Shown: positions 1-7,336 of the stretch, in pieces
Layout: every line of letters starts with the position of its first letter
Position numbering within the stretch: position 1 is the stretch's first letter
NCBI GenBank assembly: GCA_964502525.1
Contig: CAZCXH010000090.1
Coordinates: 1-19,128, forward strand
Reading direction: 5' to 3'
Origin: DATLYB01 sp964502525
GTDB taxonomy: Bacteria > Bacteroidota > Bacteroidia > Chitinophagales > CAIOSU01
DNA length: 19,128 nt
Notes under the pieces: model-generated
Told to the model about the DNA's origin: nothing
The model's input: only the letters and a program-made list of their open reading frames with translations
Databases searched by the model: none
Program-made: the position numbers and the translations under genes

Positions 1-103
1 GTCCTTCCACCGGCTTTTGCCTTTCCTGAGTCATGAAAAGGATGTAAACCAACGGGAGCATAGTTAAGCCGGAAAGTTCACCATGTGATGTATGCTTTTC
101 CAC
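1..103 (-). CDS. possible 5' end of an unknown protein, cut by the window edge
   Basis: On the minus strand a frame is open from an in-frame TGA just upstream (about 113-115) to the left edge. It could start at GTG 103 and read about 34 residues, beginning MEKHTSHGELSGL and followed by a hydrophobic stretch (LPLVYILFM); an ATG at 61 is the other possible start. It has the same direction as the next gene and lies just past that gene's terminator, which is where a new gene could begin. The family is not recognised and only the first few codons are visible, so it may be chance. A competing short plus-strand frame ends at 67. Confidence 0.3.
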   Translation of the reverse strand, partial: MEKHTSHGELSGLTMLPLVYILFMTQERQKPVEG

Positions 104-145
104 TTGAATAATAAGGAATGTTCATAATCGTGGACGCTCTGGAGC

Positions 146-181
146 AAAGAAGCCGTTGCGCGTAAGAGCAACGGCTTCTTT
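146..181. terminator. intrinsic terminator hairpin after the T9SS protein gene
   Basis: AAAGAAGCCGTTGC (146-159) and GCAACGGCTTCTTT (168-181) form a perfect 14-bp stem around an 8-base loop. The A-rich base of one arm gives a short U run in either direction, so it could act both ways. It lies 27 bases past the stop of the minus-strand T9SS gene. It is the strongest hairpin in the window. Confidence 0.8.
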
Positions 182-207
182 GAATAAGTGAGAAAACCTA
201 AAGGTAA

Positions 208-2163
208 TTACCTGTTCAGCGAAAGTTTCTTCACAGCCACAGCGCTTTCAAGCTGTATCTTCACGAAGTAAACGCCTTCCGCAACATTGCTGAGGCTGAA
301 TGTTTTCTGCGAACCGCTTGCCGCTGACACGAGCTGTTCAGCGATGAGCGCTCCTCTTATGTCATATATCCCGATAACGCCATTGCCGTCAACATCTTCA
401 AAACTTACTGTAAACAATCCCTCGGTTGGGTTAGGATAAATTTCAATCTTATCATTCAATGAAGGATTGGAAATTCCCGTGCAAGCAGCATTGATGGTGA
501 CGGAATCTTTTACTGCGGCAAAATTGCAGGTTTTGCCTCCGCTCACGGTTGAAGCCGACAGGGAAACTTGGTATTCGCCTGCCGCAGCATAGGTATATGT
601 GGGGCTTTCACCGGTTGAGATGTTGGTATCGCCAAAGTTCCATGACCAGCTCCATCCCGCGCTTTTGTCTGATGACGTGTTGTTGAATGTTATCGGCTGG
701 TTAACACAACCAATGTTATTGGCAGCGCTGGTTGTAAACGAAAGCGACTGGCTCACTCCCGGAAATGACACCACCACCTCGTCTGTGGAAGTGCATCCGT
801 AGCTGTTCATAGCCGTGATGCCGTAAGTGCCCGCTTCCTGCACAGAGTTGTTCAGCGTAACCACACCGTTTGACCACTTGTATGTTGAAGGAACATATAC
901 TCCGCCCGGGGTGGCGACAAGGTTGGCTGAGGCATCACATGCAATGGACTGGTCAGTGCCTGCATTGATGGTAATTGCATTCACAACAATTGTCACATCA
1001 ACCGTTATGTCAGCCGTGCCGGTATCCGAATCGGTGATGGTGGCAGTATAAGTGGTGGTGGCGTCAACCGTAGCATTGGTAGCAGCGGTGAAGGGGCTGG
1101 TCAGGCCTGTGGTGGGATTCCAGGTGACGGTGTAGGGCCCGGTTCCGCCAACGGGAACCGCGCTGATGCTCACCGTTTCACCCGGGCAAATCGGTGATTT
1201 GCTGACGGACGTTGACGCGCTCAAAGGCACATTGATGGTGACATAAGAGGTGATTCCCCAGTTCTGGAAATAAAACTGGTTGCATGTTGTATCAACATTC
1301 GGTCCGCCAAGGACCAAAGGTGCGAGTCCGCTCAAATTACCTACGGCAGAATTATAATAATTAAGATATCTCCAGGTATTAGCAGGGATAAATGCTTCGG
1401 ATGAGTTAACGAATTTTCCAGGAGGTGGACCCGCAGGCGTTAAACAGTCGTCTCTGTTATAATCCGCAAGGTTAAAAGTATCAATATTCGGACCTTTATA
1501 ATCAAGCTTTATGATGAATGGGGTTCCTGTAGGAACCTGATATCCGCAGGGTAAAACAATTTCGGTTTGGTTGTTGCTTGGAATACCAGGGGTAAGAGAT
1601 GTTTTAGTAACGATCATCGTATCCCATAGAAGGGTGTTAGTAACCGTTACCCCATTGTTATTGCTGGTGAACCCTGATCCTGTGGCTTCTCTTTCTAAAA
1701 CGCTTACAATGAGCGTATCACTGAATGTTGTATCAGTAAGCTTTTTGTGATTGCAGTTGATTCCTATTGAGTCAATGAGAATGTCTGTGCCCGGATAAGG
1801 GTACCCTTGATACGTTATATAATCATATAGCGTATCAAACCTAACTGCCGCCCATTTGCAAGTACCGGTACCCAGGGTATCAGCTCCTGGTCCTGCTTTA
1901 AACGCATTATTAATAGGCCAGAAAAGGAAATAGAAGAAGGTGCCATTCATTTGGGCATAATCAAACTCTGCGGATACGTAATCGAGTGGGAAGGTGTGCT
2001 CTCCTCGTTGACTTCCTTGGCTAAAATGTTGCCGGCTAAACGTTGACGGATCAGCGATTATATAATCATGCCGCGCGTCTATGGAAGCGGGCGTATAATT
2101 CTGTCCCCAACCTATGCTGAGTTGGATCAACAGAAGTGATAAAACGAATGAGAATCTTTTCAT
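208..2163 (-). CDS. secreted protein with PKD-like domain and T9SS type A sorting domain
   Basis: The 651-residue product starts at ATG 2163 with a signal peptide (MKRFSFVLSLLLIQLSIGWGQ reads as Lys/Arg, a hydrophobic core, then a likely cut near residue 20). An upstream in-frame TTG at 2238 would add 25 residues before the signal peptide and is rejected. The middle is rich in Thr, Ser, Asn and Pro, with beta-type repeats near residues 320-420. A PKD-like domain sits near 475-550 (WNFGD, then the Y-x-Y-x-x-x-G-x-Y pattern). The last 80 residues hold a T9SS type A sorting domain (IYPNPTEG, then IYDIRG, then EGVYFVKI). Known biology: such domains send cargo through the Por secretion system to the surface or medium. 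The N-terminal 300 residues match nothing I know, so the function is unknown; adhesion or cell-surface binding is a guess. It appears to be a single-gene unit with its own promoter and terminator. Confidence 0.9.
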   Translation of the reverse strand: MKRFSFVLSLLLIQLSIGWGQNYTPASIDARHDYIIADPSTFSRQHFSQGSQRGEHTFPLDYVSAEFDYAQMNGTFFYFLFWPINNAFKAGPGADTLGTGTCKWAAVRFDTLYDYITYQGYPYPGTDILIDSIGINCNHKKLTDTTFSDTLIVSVLEREATGSGFTSNNNGVTVTNTLLWDTMIVTKTSLTPGIPSNNQTEIVLPCGYQVPTGTPFIIKLDYKGPNIDTFNLADYNRDDCLTPAGPPPGKFVNSSEAFIPANTWRYLNYYNSAVGNLSGLAPLVLGGPNVDTTCNQFYFQNWGITSYVTINVPLSASTSVSKSPICPGETVSISAVPVGGTGPYTVTWNPTTGLTSPFTAATNATVDATTTYTATITDSDTGTADITVDVTIVVNAITINAGTDQSIACDASANLVATPGGVYVPSTYKWSNGVVTLNNSVQEAGTYGITAMNSYGCTSTDEVVVSFPGVSQSLSFTTSAANNIGCVNQPITFNNTSSDKSAGWSWSWNFGDTNISTGESPTYTYAAAGEYQVSLSASTVSGGKTCNFAAVKDSVTINAACTGISNPSLNDKIEIYPNPTEGLFTVSFEDVDGNGVIGIYDIRGALIAEQLVSAASGSQKTFSLSNVAEGVYFVKIQLESAVAVKKLSLNR

Positions 2164-2197
2164 TTTGATGGGCGGTTTGTTGGTTAAAAAAAGTGCA

Positions 2198-2205
2198 CGA
2201 AGATA
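2198..2205 (-). promoter_or_regulatory. possible -7 promoter box for the T9SS protein gene
   Basis: The minus strand reads TATCTTCG, one base from the Bacteroidota -7 consensus TAnnTTTG, about 35 bases before ATG 2163. No TTG is seen at the usual -33 spacing, so support is modest. Confidence 0.4.
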
Positions 2206-2293
2206 ACAATTTTGTTCAATTGCGCTCTCGTTTTTCAAAATATTGGCGGGTAATATTACACTTGGCTGACACTACGTGATTACCGCCTCACCC

Positions 2294-2324
2294 CCGACCC
2301 TCTCCATTTGGAGAAGGGAGTCGG
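2294..2324. repeat. imperfect palindrome of the CCCTCTCC / GGAGAAGGG type
   Basis: CCGACCCTCTCC, then ATTT, then GGAGAAGGGAGTCGG form a hairpin with a few unpaired bases. A shorter relative lies at 19104-19122 at the other end of the window. The 2239-2392 gap otherwise holds only AT-rich sequence and a weak 7-bp inverted repeat (2338-2344 with 2356-2362). Such palindromes are common dispersed repeats in Bacteroidota; this one may end tdk or T9SS-region transcripts, but that is inference. Confidence 0.6.
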
Positions 2325-2392
2325 ACTTTGATTCATTGATGCAAATCTTCAATCATTGCATCTGCTAATCCGCTAATCAACACATCCACTCA

Positions 2393-2971
2393 TCATTTCC
2401 CGCCCATCCCCTCCTCAAAGCACACCCTGCACCTCGGCTCGTAGATGTTCATCTCGCCAATCATCACGCGGTCGCCTGACGGCACTTTGCGGAACGAGCG
2501 CGAGGCAATGTTGCCGCACACCACGCATATCGCGTGCAGCTTGGTGATGTATTCCGCTATAGCGAGCAGTTGCGGCATCGGTCCGAACGGATGTCCTTTG
2601 AAGTCGAGGTCAAGCCCTGCGATGATCACGCGCGCGCCTTTCAGCGCAAGTTGCTCGCACACTGCCACAAGCTGCTCGTCAAAAAATTGCGCCTCGTCAA
2701 TCGCAATCACTTCAGCATCTCCCGCCAGCGGCAAAATATCCGGTGCGCTGCGGACGGTGATTGCCTGTATGGCATTCTGGTCGTGGGACGTGATTTGCAC
2801 TTCGCTGTACCGCTTGTCAACATCAGGCTTGAAGATCCTCACCGACTTGTTGGCGATGGTCGCCCTGCGTATCCTGCGGAGCAGCTCCTCCGTTTTTCCC
2901 GAAAACATCGAGCCGCAGATCACCTCCACCCATCCTTTTTTTGCGGCTTCAATATGCGGTTCGATGAACAT
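2393..2971 (-). CDS. tdk: thymidine kinase (type II)
   Basis: This 192-residue enzyme transfers phosphate from ATP to thymidine in the cytoplasmic dTTP salvage pathway. The P-loop GSMFSGKT is at residues 20-27, the Walker B and catalytic acid region DEAQFFD at 92-98 (Glu94 the likely base), and two zinc-binding CxxC pairs at Cys149/152 and Cys181/184 form the lasso domain. Length and motif order fit the type II (TK1-like) family. ATG 2971 is the only sensible start, giving about 19 residues before the P-loop. It is divergent from the coiled-coil gene at 3177, and no promoter box is evident in the repeat-rich sequence between them. Confidence 0.96.
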   Translation of the reverse strand: MFIEPHIEAAKKGWVEVICGSMFSGKTEELLRRIRRATIANKSVRIFKPDVDKRYSEVQITSHDQNAIQAITVRSAPDILPLAGDAEVIAIDEAQFFDEQLVAVCEQLALKGARVIIAGLDLDFKGHPFGPMPQLLAIAEYITKLHAICVVCGNIASRSFRKVPSGDRVMIGEMNIYEPRCRVCFEEGMGGK

Positions 2972-2976
2972 TGTGC

Positions 2977-3145
2977 GTTTACTGTTTACATGTTACACCA
3001 GGAGTAGTCGAATTTCCGAAGGAAAGAGACGTACTCTTGGTTAATACCGAACATTCTACACTTCAATTGTTCGAGAACCTGAGTTGTTTCGGTATAAGAT
3101 AAACAAACGGACAAAACCGTAACCGTAAACATGTAAACCGTAAAC
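2977..3145. repeat. 169-bp inverted-repeat element with GTAAACCG-type ends
   Basis: The left end GTTTACTGTTTACATGTT (2977-2994) is the reverse complement of AACATGTAAACCGTAAAC (3128-3145) with one mismatch in 18. The 133 bases between them hold no convincing gene. The right end, extended to 3122-3148, matches 13478-13504 at 24 of 27 positions, so it belongs to a dispersed family. It fills the space between tdk and the divergent coiled-coil gene and resembles a small non-coding element; no target-site duplication was made out. Confidence 0.55.
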
Positions 3146-3150
3146 CGACT

Positions 3151-3158
3151 TAAATTTG
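3151..3158 (+). promoter_or_regulatory. -7 promoter box for the coiled-coil protein gene
   Basis: TAAATTTG fits TAnnTTTG exactly and sits 18 bases before ATG 3177, implying a very short leader. It follows directly on the GTAAACCG repeat, so the upstream promoter half would be repeat DNA. Confidence 0.5.
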
Positions 3159-3176
3159 ATTTCAAATATAACCACG

Positions 3177-3890
3177 ATGGAAAGAAACGCCATTCACGCA
3201 CAGATTACCACCCTCGCTGAAAAAATCAGGCACCTTAATGAGTTGCTTGCGAAAGAGGACTCACTTCATCCGGTGGAATTAGAACTGATGCACTGGTATG
3301 CCCGGAAAATCAAAAGCAGGGTAGAGCAGCTTACAGCTTTCAAAAGTGATTTGGAAACGGAAAACGGAGAATCGCAGGCTGCCCCTGCGTCAGTTTCACC
3401 TGCTCCTGCTGAACCGGTGAAAGAGCAAGTCATTGTACCCGATGTGGTCTTGATTGAAGCTGAAGAAAAACCAGAAATAGCCGGAGAAAAGGAAAATGAA
3501 ACAGCCGAAAACGTAACGGTGCAGGTGGTGGAAGAAACCACAGTTAAGAGGGAAACGACCATCGCGCGCAAGGCGGGCGGTGAGAAGAACGCAGTTTCCC
3601 TCAATGAGAAATTTAAAAAAGATTTCACCGTGCTGTCCGACAGGCTGAAAAAAGCGAAGAAGAAAAACATCAAGGAGCTTTTCGACCTGAACGAACGCTA
3701 CAAGTTCATCGAAGACCTGTTTGGCGGCAGCGTTGACATATTTAATAAAACGATGAATGATTTGGAAAAAATTAAAAACCGGGGCGAAGCCGAACTCTAC
3801 ATTGAAAACGTCCGGTCAAAATATGCATGGGAAAAAAAGCAGGAGCTTGCCGGGCGCTTCACCGGACAGGTGCTCGGGTTTTTGGGATGA
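3177..3890 (+). CDS. helical, coiled-coil protein of unknown function
   Basis: The start is ATG 3177 (MERNAIHAQI), 237 residues. There is no signal peptide or membrane segment, so it is probably cytoplasmic. Residues 5-58 are a long charged helix or helical hairpin (AEKIRHLNELLAKE). Residues 59-135 are a low-complexity linker rich in Glu, Pro, Ala and Val. Residues 140-235 form a second helical domain (SLNEKFKKDF, IKELFDLNERYKFIEDLFGG, FNKTMNDLE). From memory, this C-terminal pattern of SLNEKF followed by I-x-x-L-x-x-x-x-x-LNERYxFIxxLFGG recurs in uncharacterised Bacteroidota proteins, so I take it to be a real conserved gene. No catalytic motif is visible; a structural or scaffold role is only a guess. 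It is a single gene, divergent from tdk and convergent with the sugar operon. Confidence 0.85.
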   Translation: MERNAIHAQITTLAEKIRHLNELLAKEDSLHPVELELMHWYARKIKSRVEQLTAFKSDLETENGESQAAPASVSPAPAEPVKEQVIVPDVVLIEAEEKPEIAGEKENETAENVTVQVVEETTVKRETTIARKAGGEKNAVSLNEKFKKDFTVLSDRLKKAKKKNIKELFDLNERYKFIEDLFGGSVDIFNKTMNDLEKIKNRGEAELYIENVRSKYAWEKKQELAGRFTGQVLGFLG

Positions 3891-3909
3891 GTTTAATATG
3901 GAATGTCTG

Positions 3910-3921
3910 TCTGCCGGCAGA
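3910..3921. repeat. 12-bp perfect palindrome TCTGCCGGCAGA
   Basis: TCTGCCGGCAGA reads the same on both strands and lies 20 bases past the stop of the coiled-coil gene. It could be a dispersed repeat core or a small hairpin at the end of that transcript. No second copy is in the window. Confidence 0.4.
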
Positions 3922-3990
3922 AAGGTCTATGGTTTATACTGCGAACGGGATAGATGTGTACATTTTTTAAGCTAATACTACCAAAATATC

Positions 3991-4003
3991 GTGCCTGTGG
4001 CAC
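3991..4003. terminator. weak hairpin between convergent genes
   Basis: GTGCC-TGT-GGCAC is a 5-bp stem followed on the plus strand by an AT-rich tract (TAATTATTTAA) and on the minus strand by GATATTTT. It lies between the plus gene ending at 3890 and the operon ending at 4077 and could stop transcripts from either side. The stem is short, so this is tentative. Confidence 0.3.
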
Positions 4004-4076
4004 TAATTATTTAAGTAATAAATGTATGGTTTTATCCCGTTTTGTAATAGAGCTGACCGCTGAGATGCGTGGATGA

Positions 4077-4856
4077 TCACTCAACGATAAACCACGGGTT
4101 CTTCAGGTCTTCCTTGTTATAGGCGAGAGGCTGGCGGGTTTTTACATCCAAAACTTTTCTACCCGCTTCGCACGCAATCGCATGCGCTGCGGCTGTATCC
4201 CATTCCATCGTGGGTCCGAAACGCGGATAGACATCGGCATTGCCTTCAGCAACAAGACAGAATTTCAAAGAACTGCCCGCTGATTTGAACTCAACCGCTT
4301 TGCTCTGCTTTTTTAATTCTTCCACAAATCCCTGCACTTCTGTTGTGTTGTGTGAACGGCTTCCAATAACAACCACATTTTTCCTGCCTGCATAATGCAG
4401 GTATTTGGCGCTTAGCTTCACAATTTTTCCTTCAGGAAAAATTTTATGCGCACCGGAGTTTTTTGAGGCGTAATAAACAGTGCTTGCAACGGGAATATAA
4501 ACCACGCCCAGCACCGGCTCTCCATCCTGAATCAAGGCGATATTGACCGTAAACTCTCCGTTTTTGTTGATGAACTCTTTGGTGCCATCAAGCGGGTCAA
4601 CAAGCCAAAAGTATTTCCATTGCTTCCGCTCTTCAAATGGAATTTGCCTGCTCTCCTCAGAAAGTATCGGAATATCGGGATAAAGCTGCTTCAGGGATGT
4701 CGTGATAATATCGTTAGAGCGTTTGTCCGCAAGGGTGATGGGGGAATGATCCTGTTTTTGTTCCACTTCTATCGGCTGGCTGTAAACTTCGAGAATTGCC
4801 CTGCCCGCTTCTTTTGCAATCGCGATAATTTTCTGTATTTCAATTTTTTCAAGCAT
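4077..4856 (-). CDS. cysQ: 3'(2'),5'-bisphosphate nucleotidase
   Basis: A 259-residue member of the inositol-monophosphatase-like, Mg-dependent, Li-sensitive phosphatase family. The metal-binding motifs are in order: SEES at 66-69, DPLDGTKEF at 87-95, and WDTAAAHAI at 219-227. The TKEF form after DPLDG is typical of CysQ rather than inositol phosphatases. CysQ turns 3'-phosphoadenosine 5'-phosphate (PAP) into AMP, relieving product inhibition of sulfotransferases and PAPS reductase. The start ATG 4856 overlaps the rfbD stop by 8 bases, so the two are translationally linked. It is the last gene of the operon. No sulfate-assimilation gene (cysC, cysD, cysN, cysH) is nearby, so its position suggests a link with polysaccharide sulfation, which is inference. 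Confidence 0.93.
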   Translation of the reverse strand: MLEKIEIQKIIAIAKEAGRAILEVYSQPIEVEQKQDHSPITLADKRSNDIITTSLKQLYPDIPILSEESRQIPFEERKQWKYFWLVDPLDGTKEFINKNGEFTVNIALIQDGEPVLGVVYIPVASTVYYASKNSGAHKIFPEGKIVKLSAKYLHYAGRKNVVVIGSRSHNTTEVQGFVEELKKQSKAVEFKSAGSSLKFCLVAEGNADVYPRFGPTMEWDTAAAHAIACEAGRKVLDVKTRQPLAYNKEDLKNPWFIVE

Positions 4857-5715
4857 TGTTAATTCTTTCTATGCATTTTCTCAGACTTTCGCGCCAATGA
4901 GGAATTGAAAGCCCGAACGCCAGTTTTATTTTCTTTTTGTTGAGCACTGAATAATGACCGCGCCTTGCCGGTGTCGGATACTCGGAGGTTTCAAGCGGTT
5001 TTACCTTGCATTCAAGGCTGCTCAAATCCATCACGGCAACTGCGAAATCATACCAACTGCAGACACCTTCATTGCTGTAATGAAAAATTCCGCTTGCTTT
5101 TTCGGCATCTGGGTGTGAAATTATTTTCAATATGGCATGTGCCAGATCCCAAGCGTAAGTTGGAGTGCCCACCTGATCGTAAATCACCCCCACTTCCTTT
5201 CGGCCGCTTCCTAACCGCTGCATGGTTTTGACGAAATTGTTGCCAAAGGGAGAATGCAGCCATGCGGTCCTGATGACGATGCTTTGAGGATCGTCCCGAA
5301 GGCAGTATTCTTCCCCGCGCAATTTGGATTTTCCGTAAACATTGGGTGGCGCGGGGCGATCATCTTCAACGTAAGGCTCTGATTTTCTTCCGTCAAAAAC
5401 GAAATCAGTTGAGATATGGATGAGCTTAACATTGTGCCGTGAAGTTGCGCGGGCAACATTGGCAACTGCGTCTGCATTGAGCCTGAAAGCGCTTTCCATT
5501 TCACTTTCCGCTTTATCAACTGCTGTATAGGCAGCGCAATTGATGCAGAAATCGAATTTGGCCGAGCTTAAAAAATCCTCAACGGATTTTTCGCTGGCAA
5601 TATCCAGTTCATCGAAATCTGTGAATGCAAATTGACATTGAGGATATTCCTCCGTTATCAGACTCAACTCCCTTCCGAGTTGTCCTTTAGAACCGGTTAC
5701 AAGGATGTTTGGCAC
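4849..5715 (-). CDS. rfbD: dTDP-4-dehydrorhamnose reductase
   Basis: RmlD/RfbD catalyses the last step to dTDP-L-rhamnose, NAD(P)H-dependent reduction of the C4 keto group. This is an extended SDR protein: nucleotide-binding VTGSKGQLG at residues 6-14, STDFVFDG at about 102-109, and catalytic Tyr127-x3-Lys131 (YGKSK). I chose GTG 5715 because it begins MPNILVTG, the usual distance from the glycine motif, and sits one base after the rfbC stop. An upstream TTG at 5733 would add six residues and overlap rfbC by 17 bases, and cannot be excluded. The 288-residue length is normal. The 3' end overlaps cysQ by 8 bases. Confidence 0.95.
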   Translation of the reverse strand: MPNILVTGSKGQLGRELSLITEEYPQCQFAFTDFDELDIASEKSVEDFLSSAKFDFCINCAAYTAVDKAESEMESAFRLNADAVANVARATSRHNVKLIHISTDFVFDGRKSEPYVEDDRPAPPNVYGKSKLRGEEYCLRDDPQSIVIRTAWLHSPFGNNFVKTMQRLGSGRKEVGVIYDQVGTPTYAWDLAHAILKIISHPDAEKASGIFHYSNEGVCSWYDFAVAVMDLSSLECKVKPLETSEYPTPARRGHYSVLNKKKIKLAFGLSIPHWRESLRKCIERINNA

Positions 5716-5716
5716 T

Positions 5717-6277
5717 TCAGAATGAAAAGACAAAATTCTTCACCGCATCGCGAAGGCAAGGCAGCTTGTTGTCTTTTTCGGATAAGATTAATTTTTCAAG
5801 CGGCAGTTTCCAGTCAATGTTCAGCTCGGGATCATTGTAACGAATCCCGGCATCGTGTTCCCTTGAATAGAAATTATCGCACTTGTAAAAAAATTCAGCG
5901 GTTTCGCTCAGCACCACAAACCCGTGCGCAAAGCCGCGAGGGATGAACATTTGCTTGCGGTTTTCCGCAGAAAGAATTTCTCCCTGCCATTGCAGGTAGG
6001 TCGGGCTTTCCTTTCGCAGGTCAACGGCAACATCATACACTTCGCCCTGCAACACTCTGACCAGTTTGGCTTGAGCGAAGGGATCTACCTGATAATGAAG
6101 TCCGCGCAATACGCCATAGCCCGATTTCGATTGGTTGTCCTGAACAAAATTATCCGGGATGCCGGCTTCATGCAGGGCGCGCTGATTGTAGCTTTCAAAG
6201 AAATAACCTCGGCTGTCCCCAAAAACTTTAGGCTCGATTATGAGTAATCCAGGTATATGCGTTTTGGTAACTGTCAT
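5717..6277 (-). CDS. rfbC: dTDP-4-dehydrorhamnose 3,5-epimerase
   Basis: RmlC/RfbC inverts C3 and C5 of dTDP-4-keto-6-deoxyglucose. It is a cupin of 186 residues beginning MTVTKTHIPGLLIIEP; ATG 6277 is preferred over a TTG three codons upstream. Visible family motifs are the GDSRGYFFESYN block (20-31), LRGLHYQ with catalytic His61, the Lys71 region, IPRGFAHGF (112-120) and the FFYKCDNFY segment with the active-site Tyr near 131. It lies 15 bases after the epimerase gene and is immediately followed by rfbD, so the three are co-transcribed. Confidence 0.96.
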   Translation of the reverse strand: MTVTKTHIPGLLIIEPKVFGDSRGYFFESYNQRALHEAGIPDNFVQDNQSKSGYGVLRGLHYQVDPFAQAKLVRVLQGEVYDVAVDLRKESPTYLQWQGEILSAENRKQMFIPRGFAHGFVVLSETAEFFYKCDNFYSREHDAGIRYNDPELNIDWKLPLEKLILSEKDNKLPCLRDAVKNFVFSF

Positions 6278-6292
6278 CCGTTTCAAGAGACT

Positions 6293-7288
6293 TTATTTAA
6301 CAGGCGTCTTTTGCTTAAAATACTCTATCGTTTTTTTCAATCCGTCTTTAAACCTGACTCTGGGCTCATATCCAAGAAGCCGGGAAGCCTTTGAAATGTC
6401 CGCCAGTGAATTTAAAATTTCCCCCTTTCGCGAGTCGCGATGAACAGGTTTCCGGTTTTCTCCCATGGTTTCGCAAAGGAATTTATACAACTGGCCCACC
6501 GAATAACTGTCTCCTACGGCTACATTAAAAACCTGGTTGACCGCTTTTTTACCGGCAGTGAATGCAGCAAGGATATTGGCCTGCACCGCATTCTCCACAA
6601 AAGTGAAATCCCGCGTTTGCGTGCCATCGCCATTGATGTAAACTTCCCTTCCGTTCAGCAAGCCGTCAATGAACAGCGGTATCACCGCAGCATATGCACC
6701 CTTGGGGCTTTGGCGCGGGCCGAAAACATTGAAGTAGCGCAAGCCAATCACCTCGATCCCAAAATTGTCATAAAAAACTTTTGCATACAATTCATTGACG
6801 TATTTGCTGACCGCATAAGGCGAAAGCGGTTTTCCGATGCGGTCTTCAATTTGCGGAAGGTCAAGGCTGTCGCCATAAACTGAGGAGGAAGATGCGTAAA
6901 CAAACCGCTTCACTTTTTCATCTTTAGACGCAATCAGCATGTTGAGAAAGCCATCAACATTAACAGAATTGGTAGTCTCCGGCTCCTTCAATGAGCGCGG
7001 TACGGAGCCAAGAGCAGCCTGGTGTAGCACGTAGTCAATATCCTGGCAAACTTCTTTGCAGACGATGAGGTCGCGGATGTCGCCTTCAATGAATTCAAAA
7101 GCGGGATATTCCTTGAATTCTTCCACATTCGCGATAGAGCCGGTTGACAGATTGTCAATTACCCGAACTTTTTCCGCTCCATGCCTTAAAAGATATTCAA
7201 CTATATTAGAGCCGATGAAACCAGCGCCTCCTGTAATGAGGAAGGATTTGTCGCTGAGGGCTTCGGTGTGGTATATGGTTTCGTACAT
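6293..7288 (-). CDS. tviC: UDP-N-acetylglucosamine/-glucosaminuronate C4-epimerase, TviC/WbpP type
   Basis: A 331-residue extended SDR enzyme. The NAD-binding GGAGFIG is at 20-26 after an extra N-terminal segment, the catalytic SSSSVYG at 133-139, and Tyr158-x3-Lys162 (YAVSK). HQAALGSVPRS (89-99), IGKPLSPYAVSKYVNELYA and FNVFGPRQ/PxGAYAAVIP are, as I recall them, close to WbpP of Pseudomonas and TviC of Salmonella, which epimerise GlcNAc- or GlcNAcA-type UDP sugars. With the TviB-type dehydrogenase two genes upstream it would give UDP-GalNAcA. A plain UDP-glucose 4-epimerase role is less likely given these motifs, but substrate cannot be proven from sequence. The start ATG 7288 follows a palindromic repeat. 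Confidence 0.88.
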   Translation of the reverse strand: MYETIYHTEALSDKSFLITGGAGFIGSNIVEYLLRHGAEKVRVIDNLSTGSIANVEEFKEYPAFEFIEGDIRDLIVCKEVCQDIDYVLHQAALGSVPRSLKEPETTNSVNVDGFLNMLIASKDEKVKRFVYASSSSVYGDSLDLPQIEDRIGKPLSPYAVSKYVNELYAKVFYDNFGIEVIGLRYFNVFGPRQSPKGAYAAVIPLFIDGLLNGREVYINGDGTQTRDFTFVENAVQANILAAFTAGKKAVNQVFNVAVGDSYSVGQLYKFLCETMGENRKPVHRDSRKGEILNSLADISKASRLLGYEPRVRFKDGLKKTIEYFKQKTPVK

Positions 7289-7300
7289 CTGGAGGCTTTA

Positions 7301-7331
7301 AACCTGTCAGGTCTTAAAGACCTGTCAGGTT
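7301..7331. repeat. near-palindromic repeat built from two ACCTGTCAGGT units
   Basis: ACCTGTCAGGT occurs at 7302-7312 and 7320-7330 as a direct repeat. Each unit is itself a 5-bp palindrome around a central T, and the whole 31 bases are symmetric except for three positions. It fills most of the 48-base gap between rfbB and the epimerase gene. It may be a dispersed repeat or an RNA hairpin in the operon mRNA. Confidence 0.7.
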
Positions 7332-7336
7332 GTTTT

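Noticed and set aside
2338..2362. GATGCAA / TTGCATC inverted repeat as tdk terminator
   Set aside because: Short stem with an 11-base loop and no T run.
2445..3044. 199-codon plus-strand open frame
   Set aside because: Antisense to thymidine kinase and rich in Ser/Ile/Cys as a mirror of its codons; no domain.
2977..3148. CRISPR-like appearance of the short GTAAACCG repeats
   Set aside because: Units are under 10 bases, without spacers of constant length and without cas genes nearby.
2986..3201. 71-codon minus-strand frame between tdk and the coiled-coil gene
   Set aside because: Runs through the inverted-repeat element and into the start of the divergent gene; the sequence looks like translated repeat.
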